Assembly (NCBI RefSeq): GCF_023716465.1
Contig: NZ_CP092415.1
Location: 1,589,501-1,653,500, forward strand
Origin: Flagellimonas marinaquae
Lineage (GTDB): Bacteria; Bacteroidota; Bacteroidia; Flavobacteriales; Flavobacteriaceae
Direction of reading: 5' to 3'
Length of the DNA stretch: 64,000 bases
Within the stretch, counting starts at the first letter, position 1, and each line of letters opens with the position of its first letter. Shown here piece by piece: positions 62,127-64,000 of this stretch. The notes beneath the pieces were generated by a model. That model saw only the letters and a list, made by a program, of their open reading frames with translations, was not told where the DNA came from and did not search any database. Both the position numbers and the translations under genes were made by a program.

Positions 62127-62792
62127 TTAATGTGTTATTGGGTTAAGGTGGTGGTATATGGCGATAAATGCAAATGCCAGGGGTACCACTACCGCAAATA
62201 TTTTAGCAAATTTTGTGAATCCAACGGTGTATTTGTTGTTTGCACCCATGGATTGGAAGGATGAAGCAAAGCCATGCCACAAGTGCAAGCTGAGCAGAAC
62301 AAAGGAAATAACGTAAAGAATGGTCCTCCAGAAAGGAGCGAATTTCTCCACGGTTTCTCCATAGTAACGTGTTGGGTCCTCAGGGTTGGCCTCAATGTAC
62401 TTGTAAGCCATTTCGTGTACCCAAAAGTCATAAAAGTGCAAGGCCAAAAAGGCAAGGATTACCAGGCCGGAGTAGATCATGTTTCTGGAAACCCATGGAG
62501 CATTGGCACTGCCCTTGTACTTTACATAACGAACATCCCTTGCTTTTTTGTTCTGGATTTCCAAAACAAAGCCCATCACAAAGTGCACAATCACACCAAT
62601 GATCAAAATAGGTTGCATCAAAAATTGGACTATTGGGTTATAGCCCATAAAATGGGATGCTTCATTAAAAAATTCCGGGGAAAATACCGAGGCCAAGTTG
62701 ATGGTCACGTGTAGAATCAAAAATATGACCAAAAAAAGACCCGATAGGGCCATCACATATTTTCTGGCCAACGAAGATTTAATCAAACTCAT
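62127..62792 (-). CDS. sdhC: Succinate dehydrogenase cytochrome b subunit (SdhC/FrdC-type)
   Basis: A 221-residue membrane subunit with five hydrophobic segments, the single-polypeptide anchor typical of Bacteroidota. Heme-ligand candidates are His residues in [32 protein letters not shown] and [13 protein letters not shown]. It binds two hemes and menaquinone. First gene of the sdhCAB operon; promoter at 62811-62841. Confidence 0.93.
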   Translation of the reverse strand: MSLIKSSLARKYVMALSGLFLVIFLILHVTINLASVFSPEFFNEASHFMGYNPIVQFLMQPILIIGVIVHFVMGFVLEIQNKKARDVRYVKYKGSANAPWVSRNMIYSGLVILAFLALHFYDFWVHEMAYKYIEANPEDPTRYYGETVEKFAPFWRTILYVISFVLLSLHLWHGFASSFQSMGANNKYTVGFTKFAKIFAVVVPLAFAFIAIYHHLNPITH

Positions 62793-62810
62793 CAGAAGTT
62801 AGTTTTTACA

Positions 62811-62841
62811 CAAATTTACGGCACGGATGAGTTTTTAACAA
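62811..62841 (-). promoter_or_regulatory. Promoter of sdhCAB
   Basis: On the minus strand: TTG (62841-62839), 20-bp spacer, TAAATTTG (62818-62811), an exact TAnnTTTG. It lies 18 bp before the sdhC start. Confidence 0.65.
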
Positions 62842-62963
62842 GCTTTCAACAACGCAAAACAGGTTATTTAGACTCATTTTAAGCTACTGGGATTTAACCC
62901 TTCAGGATTTATTTTTCGGATTTTTAACCGATATTGGGATTGATTATCAAACCAATGTAAAAC

Positions 62964-63845
62964 ATGGACATTGCCCTGCTTTCCGTAAGTCTAAACGTGT
63001 ATTCCACAGCGAGAATCGCGGAGGAGTTCGAAAAAGCGGGACACTATGTTGAGCATATTGATCACACTAAATGTTCCGTGCTTTTGAGCGGGGAAAGACC
63101 TCAGATTTTTTTCGAATCCGAGAACATTACGGATGAGTTCGATGCCGTTGTGCCGAGAATCGGCACTACGGTTACTAGGCATGGTGCAGCGATCGTAAAA
63201 CAATTCGAATTGAACCATGTGTTCAGTACCGCAAAATCCCTTGGCATACTAAAAGCAAGAAACAAAGTGGCCACCCTCCAGTTGATGTCCAAAAAAGGAA
63301 TTTCAATTCCCAAAACGGTATTTTCCATCAATCCCAACAATGTAGAAGATCAAATCGAATTGCTGGGCGGAGCTCCCGTAATTATAAAACTACAAGAGGG
63401 GACCCAAGGCAAGGGGGTTATTTTGGCAGAAAGCAAAAAGTCCGCAAAATCCGTGATCGATACTTTGTATAATATGAATACTAGTATTTTGTTGCAGGAA
63501 TTTATACAGGAGGCAAACGGGGAAGATTTAAGAATAATCGTGGTGGGCAATAAAATTGTGGCCAGCATGAAAAGGACCAGTGGACTGGACGATTTTAGAT
63601 CTAATGTGCACAGGGGAGCAGAGATACAAAAGGTGCAACTAACACCGCGAGAAAAGTATATGGCCTTGAATGCGACCAAACATTTGGGACTTGGGGTGGC
63701 GGGAGTTGATCTGATCAGATCCAAAAGTGGTCCCTTGTTGATAGAGGTCAATGCTTCGCCCGGGCTCAAGGGAATCGAATCTGCCACAGGTGTAAATGTG
63801 GCCAAGGCAATCGTTCGGTACGTGGAGAAAAATGGTAAGCGATAA
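62964..63845 (+). CDS. rimK: RimK-type ATP-grasp ligase (ribosomal protein S6 glutamate ligase family)
   Basis: A 293-residue ATP-grasp enzyme. MDIALLSVSLNVYSTARIAEEFEKAGH and FDAVVPRIGTTVTRHGAAIVKQFEL form the N-terminal domain. The ATP site includes VIIKLQEGTQGKGVILAES and the metal site is in GVDLIRSKSGPLLIEVNASPGLKG. RimK adds glutamate to the C terminus of ribosomal protein S6 or related proteins. It is divergent from sdhC with about 170 bp between them. Confidence 0.9.
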   Translation: MDIALLSVSLNVYSTARIAEEFEKAGHYVEHIDHTKCSVLLSGERPQIFFESENITDEFDAVVPRIGTTVTRHGAAIVKQFELNHVFSTAKSLGILKARNKVATLQLMSKKGISIPKTVFSINPNNVEDQIELLGGAPVIIKLQEGTQGKGVILAESKKSAKSVIDTLYNMNTSILLQEFIQEANGEDLRIIVVGNKIVASMKRTSGLDDFRSNVHRGAEIQKVQLTPREKYMALNATKHLGLGVAGVDLIRSKSGPLLIEVNASPGLKGIESATGVNVAKAIVRYVEKNGKR

Positions 63846-63859
63846 TGGCAGTAGCTTTT

Positions 63860-64000
63860 TTATGCAGATAGGTCGATTTCTTTACCCGAAACTTTGGACA
63901 GACTAAATTTAATGGCGTTTTCCAGATTGGAAAATTGACGGATTTTATGACGAAAGAACATTCGCTCCAACACTACACTGGCCAATCCACTTTTGTTATA
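63860..64000 (-). CDS. 3' end of an unidentified gene (partial)
   Basis: The last 46 codons of a gene that enters from the right edge on the minus strand, reading YNKSGLASVVLERMFFRHKI and ending GKEIDLSA before TAA. The segment is basic and helical. It converges with rimK, 14 bp apart. Too little is visible to name it. Confidence 0.5.
   Translation of the reverse strand, partial: YNKSGLASVVLERMFFRHKIRQFSNLENAIKFSLSKVSGKEIDLSA

Noticed and set aside
1..64000. tRNA, rRNA, CRISPR arrays, insertion sequences, prophage
   Set aside because: No cloverleaf, rRNA motif, regular spaced repeat, transposase or phage structural gene was seen on reading both strands by eye; a covariance-model and profile search would be needed to exclude small RNAs.

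Overview
The window looks like chromosome from a member of the Flavobacteriaceae (Bacteroidota), probably a marine genus of the Muricauda/Allomuricauda type, though the genus is a guess. The evidence is a GldH gliding lipoprotein, a SprE/PorW-type secretion lipoprotein, several protein families that I know only from flavobacteria (DUF6341-, DUF6427-, DUF6168-, DUF5687- and DUF4292-like), an F1Fo ATP synthase operon without the beta and epsilon genes, repeated use of the Bacteroidota promoter -7 element TAnnTTTG, and few Shine-Dalgarno sequences. I see no rRNA, tRNA, CRISPR array, transposase or prophage.

Layout. Positions 1-14265 are a surface-polysaccharide locus on the + strand: flippase, asparagine synthetase-like amidotransferase, two O-antigen polymerase/ligase-type membrane proteins, two glycosyltransferases, a bi-domain oxidoreductase, a heparinase II/III-like protein, a WecA-type initiating transferase and UDP-glucuronate decarboxylase. 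The first 6.8 kb are visibly more AT-rich than the rest, and a 392-bp non-coding gap separates them from the remaining genes. From 14.3 to 18.5 kb lie purD, two flavobacterial membrane proteins of unknown role, a DUF4254 protein and a heptosyltransferase-like GT9. From 18.5 to 24.3 kb come an arsenosugar-type radical SAM pair, a patatin-like lipase, a PaaE-like ferredoxin reductase and an ABC exporter (DUF5687 permease plus ATPase).

From 24.4 to 33.2 kb a long + strand unit runs sprE/porW, bactofilin, AtpI/AtpZ, a DUF6168-like protein, atpB, E, F, H, A and G, with strong hairpins after atpE and after atpA. From 33.3 to 39.3 kb there is an envelope cluster: flippase, dut, sugar nucleotidyltransferase, TPR protein, DUF4292-like lipoprotein and EnvC-like protein. 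Housekeeping and stress genes follow: aldo/keto reductase, thioesterase, an HU/SPOR protein, dprA, trpS, plsC, a degenerate LytS-type kinase, and an ECF sigma factor with a protein that seems to combine an inner-membrane anti-sigma-like part with an outer-membrane barrel, then recA and trhO. A RicT-like gene, gldH and a class A PBP form one operon. The last 9 kb hold a CoA-transferase pair, a tiny independent transcription unit, a GNAT, an S24-type repressor next to a Vsr endonuclease, sdhCAB and rimK.

How the genes fit together: much of the window serves the cell envelope. Glycan synthesis and export, LPS-core transfer, peptidoglycan synthesis and hydrolase control, lipoproteins, T9SS/gliding factors and an envelope-associated sigma system are interleaved with energy genes (ATP synthase, succinate dehydrogenase). 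The most unusual features are the sigma/trans-envelope/lipoprotein module (46448-48915), two pairs of operator-like palindromes (22019-22096 and 24347-24411), the mobile hairpin element inside the atp operon, and a 34-codon ORF with its own promoter and terminator.
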